NCBI GenBank assembly: GCA_026119855.1 | Contig: JAOWBW010000144.1 | Coordinates: 579,350-643,349 of the forward strand | Length of the DNA stretch: 64,000 nt | From: Campanula takesimana | Taxonomy: Eukaryota; Streptophyta; Magnoliopsida; Asterales; Campanulaceae | Direction: 5' to 3' | Shown: in pieces, positions 10,135 through 19,650 of the stretch | How positions within the stretch are numbered: the stretch's first letter is position 1 | How the letters are laid out: every line of letters starts with the position of its first letter | The notes under the pieces: model-generated | Database searches by the model: none | What the model saw: only the letters and a program-made list of their open reading frames with translations | Told to the model about the DNA's origin: nothing | Position numbers and translations under genes: made by a program

Positions 10135-11568
10135 TCACTCCTTAGTGCCATTTGTGCCCTCGGTCTCTTTCTTCTTGCTTTGCCCACGGCGAACTTTCCT
10201 CTTGCTAGGATTCTCACAAAATCTTCTTTCAAACTCGCTAATACCTTTAGCCTTGCCATTAGGATCCTCTTCACCTTTCCTCTTCTTTGACGTCCCCACT
10301 TCTTCTCCGCCTCCGTTAACCATGCTCTTACTCATCTTCCTCGCATAAGCCTCAGCCTCCTTAACCCTCAATGAGAAACTTGGAGCACAGGATCCCAAGA
10401 TAGTGCCCCTTAGGGTCTCTAGAGTCTGCTCCGCATGCCCAAGTCTCCCCATATACCAATCCAAATACTCGCGTGGCAGGAAGGTGTTGCTAGAGCGTGT
10501 GAGGAAAGTCCTACGACTAAAGCCGGCCTCGCCCCACATCTGAGAAAGAAGGACTGAGGTACTATCATCCAACTGAAGTATCCCAAAAGGGAAATCATCT
10601 CTCTCCTCGTCCCAACCCTCCGGGATGGTCTGCACCAAACCATACTGACGAAGCACTCTAGAGGGATAGTAAAAAGTAGTTCCAGAAAGGGTCGGAACTT
10701 TGATCATGTGAAGTCCCACTTGTTTCTCCCTCACAGAGTGAATGTGCCAATGGGGCACCACCCACTGAATGTCGTCAGTCACCATTTCCGCCAAATACCT
10801 TTCCCAACCTTTGAGAGTCATGCCCTCAAACCGCTCCACCATGCCTCTAATGCGGTGCATCCATGGGGCCACCTTCAGAGAAGCCGCCGGTTTATTCACT
10901 CGAAGCCGCTCTTGCAACCACATGGTCAAAAGCCTATCACTACCACAAGGCATCCCACCATAAGCCGCGAGATGGGGAATCCCACAGAGCATCTCCCCAA
11001 GAATGGCCGGTACAATATCATAACCCAAACGAGCCAAGTTCACCATACCCAAACATCCTTCACTGGCAAATCCCACCTTAGAAGGGAAAAGGATAGAGCT
11101 GAACAAGCACAGTGCAAGATGGTCCAAGGAGCGATTAGATGTCACGTCTGCATGCATGAAGTGTTGCGGCATCCAAGAAAGGTCGACATAACCGCCCCTA
11201 GCATACCTATCAAAGTCATCCGCGGGTACGCCAAAAGTCACCAACTTGTCCCTCAAGCAAACGAAATCAAAAGGCAAGGCAACTTTACCCTTCCCTTCGT
11301 AGCCACATAATGCAGCGATGTCTTCATAAGTGGGTGTTATCTCGTTGAATGGAAAGTTGAAAACATGAAGGGTATCATTCCAAAATTTACCACAAGCTTG
11401 CAAGAGGTTGGTATTGGAGTTCATGTGCAAAAGTGACCAAAGACATTTTAGCCCATACCGTTCATCAAGTTTCCTACGACTCGAACCAGGAAGTTTGGCA
11501 ACCCACTTCTCCAAAGAGGTTATAAAGACTTTCTTCTCAAGGCTTGTGATCCTAGCCTCTTGATCCAT
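10135..11568 (-). CDS. Antisense plant mobile domain (PMD) protein 1 of Tat1, intact
   Basis: 477 codons, ATG at 11566-11568, intronless, convergent with pol. Residues about 20-380 resemble the aminotransferase-like plant mobile domain: FWNDTLHVFNFPFNEITPTYEDIAALCGYEG corresponds to the conserved 'trim in the field, apply a rule' segment of PMDs, with later WLQERL and WDEERDDFPFGI parts. The Lys-rich C-terminus (KKRKGEE, KRKVRRGQSKKK) looks like a nuclear localisation signal. Host PMD proteins such as Arabidopsis MAIN and MAIL1 act in transposon silencing and gene expression; antisense extra ORFs are known in Tat elements, with unknown role. Six TTGGCC dyads lie 148-306 bp upstream of the ATG and a TATA-like CTATTTAATG sits between. 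An uninterrupted frame of this length in a decaying neighbourhood suggests recent constraint. Confidence 0.83.
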   Translation of the reverse strand: MDQEARITSLEKKVFITSLEKWVAKLPGSSRRKLDERYGLKCLWSLLHMNSNTNLLQACGKFWNDTLHVFNFPFNEITPTYEDIAALCGYEGKGKVALPFDFVCLRDKLVTFGVPADDFDRYARGGYVDLSWMPQHFMHADVTSNRSLDHLALCLFSSILFPSKVGFASEGCLGMVNLARLGYDIVPAILGEMLCGIPHLAAYGGMPCGSDRLLTMWLQERLRVNKPAASLKVAPWMHRIRGMVERFEGMTLKGWERYLAEMVTDDIQWVVPHWHIHSVREKQVGLHMIKVPTLSGTTFYYPSRVLRQYGLVQTIPEGWDEERDDFPFGILQLDDSTSVLLSQMWGEAGFSRRTFLTRSSNTFLPREYLDWYMGRLGHAEQTLETLRGTILGSCAPSFSLRVKEAEAYARKMSKSMVNGGGEEVGTSKKRKGEEDPNGKAKGISEFERRFCENPSKRKVRRGQSKKKETEGTNGTKE

Positions 11569-11715
11569 GGCAAAAAAGCAAGAAAATTGGCTAAAAGGAA
11601 CTCAAAAACTGCTCAAAAGGTTGCTGGTACGTTTGTATGGCTGCAAAGGGTTCATTAAATAGTGCACAACTCCCGATTCTTGCCAGGAAAAGGAAAACCG
11701 GAGGCGGCGCATGAT

Positions 11716-11874
11716 TTGGCCACGCGGCCACATATGCCCCTGGCCCCGCGGCCGATATTGTCCTTGGCCGGGCGGCCAACTTCGTCCTAGGCCACGCGGC
11801 CAACTTTGCTCTGGATCTTGCCATGGCCAGGCGGCCAACATTGCTCTATGCCACGCCATGGCCATGCGGCCAAC
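11716..11874 (-). promoter_or_regulatory. Six-copy dyad array upstream of PMD gene 1
   Basis: GGCC-N4-GGCC dyads at 11716-11730, 11741-11755, 11764-11779, 11789-11804, 11823-11839 and 11858-11874, 24-35 bp apart. They match the LTR dyads in core, TTG/CAA flanks and ACGC or AGGC centre. The rest of 11569-12146 shows no gene; ACATACATA-type simple sequence lies near 12045-12085. Confidence 0.72.
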
Positions 11875-12146
11875 TTTGCTCCATGCAGAAATCCAGCTTG
11901 TTTCTTCCCACTCCGTGACGGATCCATGCAACTACGTACTCGCCTCCTTCCATGGCTCATGCATTGTATAAAATTAGGAACATTTGTAAAATAACTAGTT
12001 TGCACAAGTAGGCTCCCACAATAAAATTGCATTTTTAGAACATAATGTACATACATACATTTTATACATTGGTACTGTACATACATATCCCTCTGCTCTC
12101 TACTAGCTAACAGTGTAGGAAATAAAGATGGAAAGAGGGGCCCCGC

Positions 12147-12395
12147 CTAGTCAGAATCTTCCTCCGTGGTATCTCCACGCCGCGCTAAAGCCCGAGAGCT
12201 ACCGGCACCCGAACTCCGTCCCCGGACCGCTCGACCACCAATATGAGAAGAGCCCGCACCATTCGGAGACCGTTCCCGACGCTGGGGTGACGCAACGTCA
12301 TCCCTCTGACAAGTACATGAATGGTACGCCTCCCTCAGTAAGCGCATCAACACGTTCTCCCGCCGAGCTGAACGGATATATGCCTCCCGAGTCAC
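12147..12395 (-). CDS. PMD gene 2, exon 4
   Basis: 82 codons plus stop after the acceptor TTCTCAG. The start VTREAY matches VTPRTY at 35290 in Tat2; the tail is rich in Arg, Ser and Gly. Confidence 0.72.
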   Translation of the reverse strand: MTREAYIRSARRENVLMRLLREAYHSCTCQRDDVASPQRRERSPNGAGSSHIGGRAVRGRSSGAGSSRALARRGDTTEEDSD

Positions 12396-12480
12396 CTGAG
12401 AAGGAAACCAATGCAAGGATTACAAGGCAGAAAGAAATAAGTGGGTGCGAACATGACTGACATAAAGCACAAAACCGTAC

Positions 12481-13152
12481 CCCAGCGTCGGGCGGAGGAA
12501 TGAATGTCTCCTCAACAAGATCTGCATCAGTAAGCTCCAAGCTAAGCTCCACCTCCCGGCCACCCCTCATCACTCTCACGCTACTCGAGCGAAGGGGCAT
12601 GTCAACCAAAGGCCGACTCCGACCAACATAACGGGCCGAGCTCGACCCCTCTCCAGACAACATTCTAGCCCGTACCTGTGGACTGACCAGCCGTGTTCGC
12701 ACGTAGCCAGCATAGTCGTTACTCCCCCTGTAATGCTCTGCCGGAGTGGGAGCCAAAAAAGTCGCCAACCTCGCGGGACGGAGCATATCCCGAGGAGGGT
12801 CATAAGGAGCCCATGGTAACACACCAGCCCTGTGCTGACGAACCACTCTCCCCCCGAGATACATGGCCTCCTCGGTGAGACCCACAAGCAGAACCCTAGA
12901 AGCGGTTAAATCCACTACATAGGGACCCACCGAAGCCTTATTGGCCGGGCTCCATGGGTAAAATCTAACTCCAACAGGCTCAGACATCGCAAACACCCTC
13001 CTCAGATCAGCAGCATCCACTGTCTTCCTGTCCCGGTTTCTGCGGGAAGGAGCCCTGTTGCCCTTGCACCAGTACGACATGATGGGGACAACCTTGTTGG
13101 CACTCATCACCAACTGAAAAGGGGCGACGCCGAAGACCTCGTACACCCAAGC
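12481..13152 (-). CDS. PMD gene 2, exon 3
   Basis: 224 codons with no stop between acceptor TGCACAG and donor GGG|GTACGG. It starts AWVYEVFG, matching CWAYEI after the same intron in Tat2, and contains GVRFYPWSP, matching IVFYPWVE there. Confidence 0.8.
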
Positions 13153-13239
13153 CTGTGCATATAATGAGAGAGATGTTTCAGACCAAAAAGATAGAACAGA
13201 AATCTCAACAAGTGAAAAGAAGGGTAGTCAAGAGCATAC

Positions 13240-13911
13240 CTCAAAGGCGAACTGGAACCCGTCAAAGGCCGACGAGCTAGCCCTCGAGCAATGGTCCAAA
13301 GCCCGGTAAATCTCAGCCAAACCGGCTCCACCCCAAGAAATCCCACCGACTAAGTCCAAGTCCACAAGAGCCCCTAGCAGTGAGTACCGGCAGACAGTAG
13401 CCCCACTGGGAAACAAAATCTCTGAAAAGCTGTACCATAAGAACAGCCGGACCAAGCAATCCAAATCATATTCCCCCCTACTAAAGGCCTCAATAGCCAT
13501 CTCCACCAAGCGATTCACCTTCCCGGCCTCTATTCCATAACCCTTGACACCTCCTCCCAGGTCGGTGTCGACTCCCAGCAGAGCCTGTCTATAGTCCCGC
13601 CGCTCCGCCAAGCTCTCATCAAAAGGCAAAGGGGTACCAGTAAACCTCAACCCCGTGATGGCCGCAAAATCCGTCGGCGTGATGGTAATCTCTCCCCAAC
13701 TAAAGTGGAAAGTATGGGTGGTATCCCACCAGAACTCCCGGCACACCTCTATCACCGCTGCCACCTTCAGGGTAGCCCCAACCATACGGACACTGTCAAA
13801 GAATGGGCCAAAGCCCATAGCCTCGATCCGAGCACGCAAACCGCCCGGTACCTCCGGCAGGGACGCCCACAGTTTGCCCACAGTCACTGTGGACCCACGA
13901 GCCTTGATCCT
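13240..13911 (-). CDS. PMD gene 2, exon 2
   Basis: 224 codons with no stop, after the acceptor CTGCAG and before the donor GAG|GTATGC. It encodes the N-terminal half of the plant mobile domain and the segment GGISWGGAGLAEIYRALDHC, matched at 34320-34385 in Tat2. Confidence 0.8.
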
Positions 13912-14064
13912 CTGCAGGTAAACACAGCACAGGTATGTTACCATTCTAGCAATTTACAATTCCAGCAATTTAAATTCTAGCATTCCATTATTCTAGCATT
14001 TCATATTCTGTTCATAAAACATGCAAATGTGCGAGAAGGAGAGGAATGAAAATTCGAAATTTAC

Positions 14065-14363
14065 CTCTCGCGTCTCCGGAAGCCCCATCGACCAATGGCG
14101 CTCAGAGTCGATGTAAAAATCGTAATCTTGGTCGAACGTGGACCGCAGCAGATTATCGCGATAATTCCGAGTCGCGGCTCGTGATCTCAAACGCCCCGTG
14201 GAATCAAGGGCGCCCTTTCAAAGCCCGCTCTTGGATCAGCCCCAACATTCCCTGCGCCCTGAGCATTACCGTGCCCCTCTCCTTGTGGCTCTTGTTGTGG
14301 AATCATATACCCACCATGGCCCGGAAAATCTCTAAATAATGCCTCATTGATCTAATCCGCCAT
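14065..14363 (-). pseudogene. PMD gene 2, exon 1 (stop at codon 4, frameshift near 14190)
   Basis: Begins MAD then TAG in place of a probable Gln; the Gly/Gln-rich frame that follows meets a stop near 14188, where the downstream frame (RSRAATRNYRDNLL) takes over. Ends CGA-GAG before GTAAAT. Confidence 0.6.
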
Positions 14364-14544
14364 AGCTTCAAGAATTATGTGAAAGGAAATCTTCGAAATT
14401 ATCAAAATCTGAGATTTCTCTCTCTAAAAACTCAATTTTCTCACTCTAACTCGTCAATGGAGGAAGGAAGAAGAAGAAAGAAGAAAGGAAGAAGAAGAGG
14501 GAAGTGTCTGGTGATGTGACCAAGGAGTCAGCCCATCGGCAGCC

Positions 14545-14678
14545 TTGGCCACGCGGCCACCTTCGCCCTTGCAACCCCAGCCGTCAGATCAGCAATCCGC
14601 GTGAAGGAGATCTGACCAATCAGCAGCCTTGGCCACGCGGCCACTATTGCAAATTCGTGTGTTTGGCCACGCGGCCAA
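14545..14678 (-). promoter_or_regulatory. Three-copy dyad array upstream of PMD gene 2
   Basis: TTGGCCACGCGGCCA at 14545-14559, 14629-14643 and 14663-14678. Between array and gene lies a pyrimidine-rich stretch (minus strand, about 14457-14503), like a plant 5' untranslated region. Confidence 0.7.
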
Positions 14679-14836
14679 CCTTGTCCCTTCAGATAAAATT
14701 CCACTTTTGCCCCTGATCTTTTCCTTATTAATTTATTTTAAATCCCCTTAACACTACTTTGACTAATATTCGTTACCTTTGGGTACGGAAAGCCCCTTAA
14801 AATTTCCATTCTTCACAAAATATTTGCTTAGGAGTC

Positions 14837-15158
14837 GTATGATTGTAGAGACTTCGGCGCCTCTATGATATACCATCCTAGATCAATCGTAATTGGCAGA
14901 AGCCTCGGCGTTTCTATTTGCGAAAGATCCAGCATCTATTATCAGGATTCGTATGATTGTAGAGACTTCGGCGCCTCTATGATATACCATCCTTTATCAA
15001 TCGTAATTGGCAGAAGCCTCGGCGTTTCTATTTACGAAAGATCCAACATCTATTATTAAGATTCGTATGGTTGTAGAGACTTCGGCGCCTCTATGACATA
15101 CGCATCCTAGATCGATCGTGGTTGGCAGAAACCTCGGCGTTTTCTGTTCATGAGAGAC
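14837..15158 (+). repeat. 114-bp tandem repeat, nearly three units
   Basis: Units start GTATGATTGTAGAGACTTCG at 14837 and 14951, and GTATGGTTG at 15065; each includes AATTGGCAGAAGCCTCGGCG. The third merges into segment X. No coding potential. 14679-14836 holds nothing I recognise. Confidence 0.9.
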
Positions 15159-15695
15159 CCGACACCTATTACTTTGGCGCGATCGGCAGGAACCCTGGCG
15201 ATCCTGATTGCGTTTACCATTCCATCTTGGGATTATTTAGACAACGTAGTCTTTAATTTTCCCAAATAACTTCATTACTTACGAATGATTCGTTCTTCGT
15301 ACAGGATAGTGCCCGTAGGTTTATTATCCCTAGCAGGAGTCCGATATCTCGTTTTATCCCCAGTAGATCTCTGAACTACGACCGGCTTGATTCCTCGAAG
15401 GATACGTAGGAAACTTGAAAAGGTTCAGCCACCCGACCGATGCGGTCATCTCTCATCCCCAGCAAGTGCATTTTCCCCAGCAGAAGATGTTGCTCCCCAC
15501 AAGTGGACAGTTATTCCCAATTCCCCATCAGATTTGAACTACGTTTGGCTTGATTCCCCCGTGGATACGTAGGTCGCCTGCCAAGGTCCAGCCGTTCCTT
15601 TACCTTTCATCTGTTTTGAAACTCATGTTTCAGACGAATCCTTCTTTTATCGTCGACCCCACATTGCCTTGCAAGAAGCGTCGCCGAGGGGCTAC
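15159..15695 (+). repeat. Segment X, first copy (3' end of Tat1 interior)
   Basis: 537 bp ending in CGCCGAGGGGCTAC directly before LTR B, probably including the polypurine tract. Two CTACG/CGTAG hairpin variants lie at 15376-15409 and 15539-15572, with GGCTTGATTCC in place of GACCTGAGC. The second copy, 16842-17378, has the same length and roughly ten differences by eye. Confidence 0.9.
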
Positions 15696-16841
15696 TGTTA
15701 GTACCCGACCTGAAAATGAGTTTATTAGGACTTTCCCAAATATACAAGGACTTTATAGGAATTAGAAACCTTACAAAGACTTGTCCCGGATTCCCAAAAT
15801 ATCTCATTTATGGCAAAATTAATCAAATTAGGTAATAAATGGTTTCCTTAAAACCATGCAGAAACCCTAGCTTAAGAATCAAGTCAGCCGGCAGCCTTGG
15901 CCACGCGGCCAACATTGCTCGGCGTTGATCTTGGCCACGCGGCCACTATTGTAACCGGCATCAACAATGGCCAGGCGGCCAACCTCGCGCCGGATGATCT
16001 GGACCATCAGATCCTCCCATCAGTTTACTATATAAACCACTCCATTCCATTGGTTTTGGGACGGATTTTGAGAGCTCTAAGTCCGAATTTTGGAGTTCTT
16101 AAACACTATTTTGCTCTCTAATTAGCATTCAAACACTCAAGAAGATCCAAGGTTTATTTCTTGCCAACATAGGTAAGATTTCTAACTTTTTCTTCGTGTT
16201 CTTGCATTATTTTTAATGTAGATCTTTTATATTCATGTTCTTGCATGTTTATTCATAGTTTCTTCATATTCTTTGCATGTTCATTCATATGTTCATATAT
16301 GTTCTTCATATGTTCTTCGTGTTCATAGATTAAAACCTTATTTATGCTATATTTAGGGTTGCGATCTTCATAATTACATGTTATTTCATAGCCGATGATG
16401 ATCGAGGGTTCATCAACCCGAGGATGATCTAGGAACTACTTCTAAACCCTAATCTTTAGGTAATTCCCCCTCATTATGCATGATCCCGATTCTTCTGCCT
16501 ATTCTAATTCTCTGCGAACTACGCTGACCTGAGCTTCTCACATTGAGAGGAACGTAGGCAATCTTCGGATCCGGTCTAAATCACTAACACACTACTAACA
16601 TATTCATCATGATAGAAAGACCGATCGATTCGGGCAATAGGAGTGATAACGTCCAATATTCTTCTCTTGTTGTAATTTGACCCCCGAACCCACTAAACAT
16701 GCTTTTTTCAATGTTTTGGCTTTAATTAAAACGGCGTGGCGACTCTCATAATTTTAATGTCGTTAAGAATATTCCCTTTGTAAATAAAAATAATCACAAG
16801 ATACTTCCCATGCGTCGCTTCATCGGAAAGGGGTATTCACA
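15696..16841 (+). repeat. LTR B, internal extra LTR of Tat1
   Basis: 1146 bp, same ends as LTR A and C. It differs from A at about 25 positions by eye, clustered around 16010-16080. Not followed by GGTGC, so it is not an outer boundary. Confidence 0.93.
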
Positions 16842-17378
16842 CCGACACCTATTACTTTGGCGCGATCGGCAGGAACCCTGGCGATCCTGATTGCGTTTAC
16901 CATTCCATCTTGGGATTATTTAGACAACGTAGTCTTTAATTTTCCCAAATAACTTCATTACTTACGAATGATTCGTTCTTCGTACAGGATAGTGCCCGTA
17001 GGTTTATCATCCCTAGCAGGAGTCCGATATATCGTTTTATCCCCAGTAGATCTCTGAACTACGACCGGCTTGATTCCTCGAAGGATACGTAGGAAACCTG
17101 AAAAGGTTCAGCCACCCGACCGATGCGGTCATCTCTCATCCCCAGCAGGTGCACTTTCCCCAGCAAAAGATGTTGCTCCCCACAAGTGAACAGTTATTCC
17201 CAATTTCCCATCAGATTTGAACTACGTTTGGCTTGATTCCCCCGCGGATACGTAGGTCGCCTGCCAAGGTCCAGCCGTTCCCTTACCTTTCATCTGTTTT
17301 GAAACTCATGTTTCAGACGGATCCTTCTTTTATCGTCGACCCCACATTGCCTTGCAAGAAGCGTCGCCGAGGGGCTAC
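16842..17378 (+). repeat. Segment X, second copy
   Basis: Starts abruptly at CCGACACC, equal to 15159, with no primer binding site after LTR B. Hairpin variants at 17059-17092 and 17222-17255. X plus LTR is therefore a tandem duplication of about 1683 bp. Confidence 0.92.
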
Positions 17379-18525
17379 TGTTAGTACCCGACCTGAAAAT
17401 GAGTTTATTAGGACTTTCCCAAATATACAAGGACTTTATAGGAATTAGAAACCTTACAAAGACTTGTCCCGGATTCCCAAAATATCTCATTTATGGCAAA
17501 ATCTATCAAATTAGGTAATAAATGGTTTCCTTAAAACCATGCAGAAACCCTAGCTTAAGAATCAAGTCAGCCGGCAGCCTTGGCCACGCGGCCAACATTG
17601 CTCCGCGTTGATCTTGGCCACGCGGCCACTATTGTAACCGGCATCAACAATGGCCAGGCGGCCAACCTTGCGCCGGATGATCTGGACCATCAGATCTTCC
17701 CCTCAATTTACTATATAAACCAATCCCATGCTATTGGTTTAGGGGACCGATTTTGAGAGCTCTAAGTCCGAGTTTTGGAGTTCTTAAACACTAGTTTGCT
17801 CTCTAATTAGCATTCAAACACTCAAGAAGATCCAAGGTTTATTTCTTTCCAACATAGGTAAGTTTTCTAACTTTTTCTTCGTGTTCTTGCATTATTTTTA
17901 ATGTAGATCTTTTATATTCATGTTCTTGCATGTTTATTCATAGTTTCTTCATATTCTTTGCATACACATTCATATGTTCATATATGTTCTTCATATGTTC
18001 TTCGTGTTCATAGATTAAAACCTTATTTATGCCATATTTAGGGTTGCGATCTTCATAATTACATGTTATTTCATAGCCGATGATGATCGAGGGTTCATCA
18101 ACCCGAGGATGATCTAGGAACTACTTCTAAACCCTAATCTTTAGGTAATTCCCCCTCATTATGCATGATCCCGATTCTTCTGCCTATTCTAATTCTCTGC
18201 GAACTACGCTGACCTGAGCTTCTCACATTGAGAGGAACGTAGGCAATCTTCGGATCCGGTCTAAATCACTAACACACTACTAACACATTCATCATGATAG
18301 AAAGACCGATCATTCGGGCAATAGGAGTGATAACGTCCAATATTCTTCTCTTGTTGTAATTTGACCCCCGAACCCATTAAACATGCTTTTTTCAATGTTT
18401 TGGCTTTAATTAAAACGGCGTGGCGACTCTCATAATTTTAATGTCGTTAAGAATATTCCCTTTGTAAATAAAAATAATCACAAGATACTTCCCATGCGTC
18501 GCTTCATCGGAAAGGGGTATTCACA
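17379..18525 (+). repeat. LTR C, 3' LTR of Tat1
   Basis: 1147 bp, nearly identical to LTR A and followed by the target duplication GGTGC at 18526-18530. Confidence 0.95.
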
Positions 18526-18579
18526 GGTGCTTTCCTGGCATTTGGTCTAGCTAAAGATGGTAAAGAAGGGCGGCTAACC

Positions 18580-18592
18580 GGGAGGCAACCCA
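18580..18592 (+). other. Athila post-pol motif GGGAGGCAACCCA
   Basis: Short sequence familiar from Athila elements behind pol; GGG and CCC arms can form a small hairpin. Element E has the same motif in reverse at 27740-27753. Confidence 0.6.
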
Positions 18593-18767
18593 GGATTTAA
18601 TTGCTTATTTTGTTGGTTATTGTGTACATTATGCTTTTGATTTTAATTTTTATATCGAATTGGTGCTACTGAAGGGTATCTTTTTGTTTTTGTTGGTGCA
18701 GGAAATCATGGCTTGGGGGTAGCGGAGCAGGCCTGAAAAAAAAAAAAAAAAAAATCTGCCAGGCCTG

Positions 18768-18929
18768 TCACGACTCGTGACGTTTTAACAGTTCACTATC
18801 TGCCCGTGTGAACAAGGCGTGATCACGAGTCCCCCTTGAGAAGAAATTTGTATCTGCACGTGTGCAGCAGTCGTGACCACGCCTCCCCCTATGTGTCATG
18901 ACTCGTGCTCGTTGTAACGACTCGTGATG
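18768..18929 (+). promoter_or_regulatory. Dyad array before the Athila second ORF (TCACGACTCGTGA type)
   Basis: TCACGA-C-TCGTGA at 18768-18780, CGTGATCACG at 18819-18828, CTGCAC-GT-GTGCAG at 18854-18867, and partial copies at 18871, 18897 and 18917. A tracts flank the array, and a pyrimidine-rich stretch like a 5' untranslated region follows from 18976. It may mark an internal promoter for the ORF at 19651. No gene is seen in 18930-19650. Confidence 0.6.
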
Positions 18930-19650
18930 GGGGCAAAAGTCGATAGACTGGGTTTAAAAAAAAAAAAAAAAACCTCACATCTCTCTCAACCCGTCGGACT
19001 CTCTCTTCCCCCCTCACCATAGCAGCCGCCGCACCCTCTTCTACCCACCTCCCCACCATTAAACCGCCACCCACACACCACAAATCATACCACCTCCTCA
19101 TCTCCTTCCTCCATAACACCATCCCCACCCCCAAATTCATCCCCAAACACCATTTTTACCCAATTTTTCTCTCTAAACCCTAAATCCCAAATTCAACAAT
19201 TTTCATCAAATCCCTCCATTCTTACACCTTAAACCACCATATCTAACCTAAATACGACCCCACCCACCACCGTTGATCATCAATTCCGAGTTCCAACCAA
19301 AATTCAAGAACCCTAAATTTTCAGTTTTTGGGGCTTTTTCACTCTCTCTTGGAGCAATTTTGGAGGGACAAGGATAGTTTTTGGGCACAAATAGAGCATT
19401 GGAAGGTAATAATTCTCATCCTCCTTTGAATTTTAATCTGTGGATTGTATGTGGTGGTTATTTTGGAATCGTTGAAGAGATATTGTCGTTGTGGTGGTTC
19501 GGTTGGATTTTATCGGAGGTGTATTATCATTTGTGTGGTGTTATTGTGGTGTTTATAATTTTGTTGAATTGTGGACTGGTAAGTGATTGTGAGCATTGAT
19601 AGTGTGGGTGTAATTGTGTATTGTGTGGTGATAAATTTTGGTTGGGAAAT

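Larger units (their letters stand above)
12147..14363 (-). pseudogene. Antisense PMD gene 2 of Tat1, four exons, first exon damaged
   Basis: I infer exons 14363-14065, 13911-13240, 13152-12481 and 12395-12147, with GT-AG introns of 153, 87 and 85 bp, all phase 0. Exon 2 carries the PMD signature (WWDTTHTFHFSWGEITITPTD); exon 3 continues it; exon 4 is Arg/Ser-rich and ends in TTEEDSD. Introns 2 and 3 recur in the Tat2 copy (34431-34512 and ending at 35289), which supports the model. The likely ATG at 14363 is followed by a stop at codon 4, and a one-base shift near 14190 separates exon 1 start from the rest, so this copy is probably not functional unless another start is used. Dyads lie 182-315 bp upstream of the ATG. 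A role like that of PMD 1 is inferred. Confidence 0.75.
1607..18525 (+). mobile_element. Tat1: full-length Tat/Ogre-like Ty3/Gypsy element with three LTRs
   Basis: The element is 16.9 kb, bounded by GGTGC on both sides. Order: LTR A, primer binding site, leader with minisatellite, gag, pol (RT, RNase H, second RNase H, integrase), low-complexity tract, two hairpins, two antisense PMD genes, a 114-bp tandem repeat, a 537-bp segment X, LTR B, a second copy of X, LTR C. The second RNase H before integrase and antisense extra ORFs behind pol are known traits of the Tat lineage, which includes Ogre. The large size fits Ogre, but I cannot assign a named family without a search. Gag lacks a zinc knuckle and I see no protease, so the element probably needed help in trans. 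Confidence 0.93.

Noticed and set aside
10708..11310. Plus-strand ORF of 200 codons opposite PMD gene 1
   Set aside because: Antisense shadow of a longer frame with a recognisable domain.
14837..15158. Possible CRISPR-like array
   Set aside because: 114-bp tandem units without unique spacers, in a plant retrotransposon.
15696..16841. LTR B as an independent solo LTR insertion
   Set aside because: No target duplication of its own, and the 537 bp beyond it are a copy of the sequence before it, so it is part of a tandem duplication.
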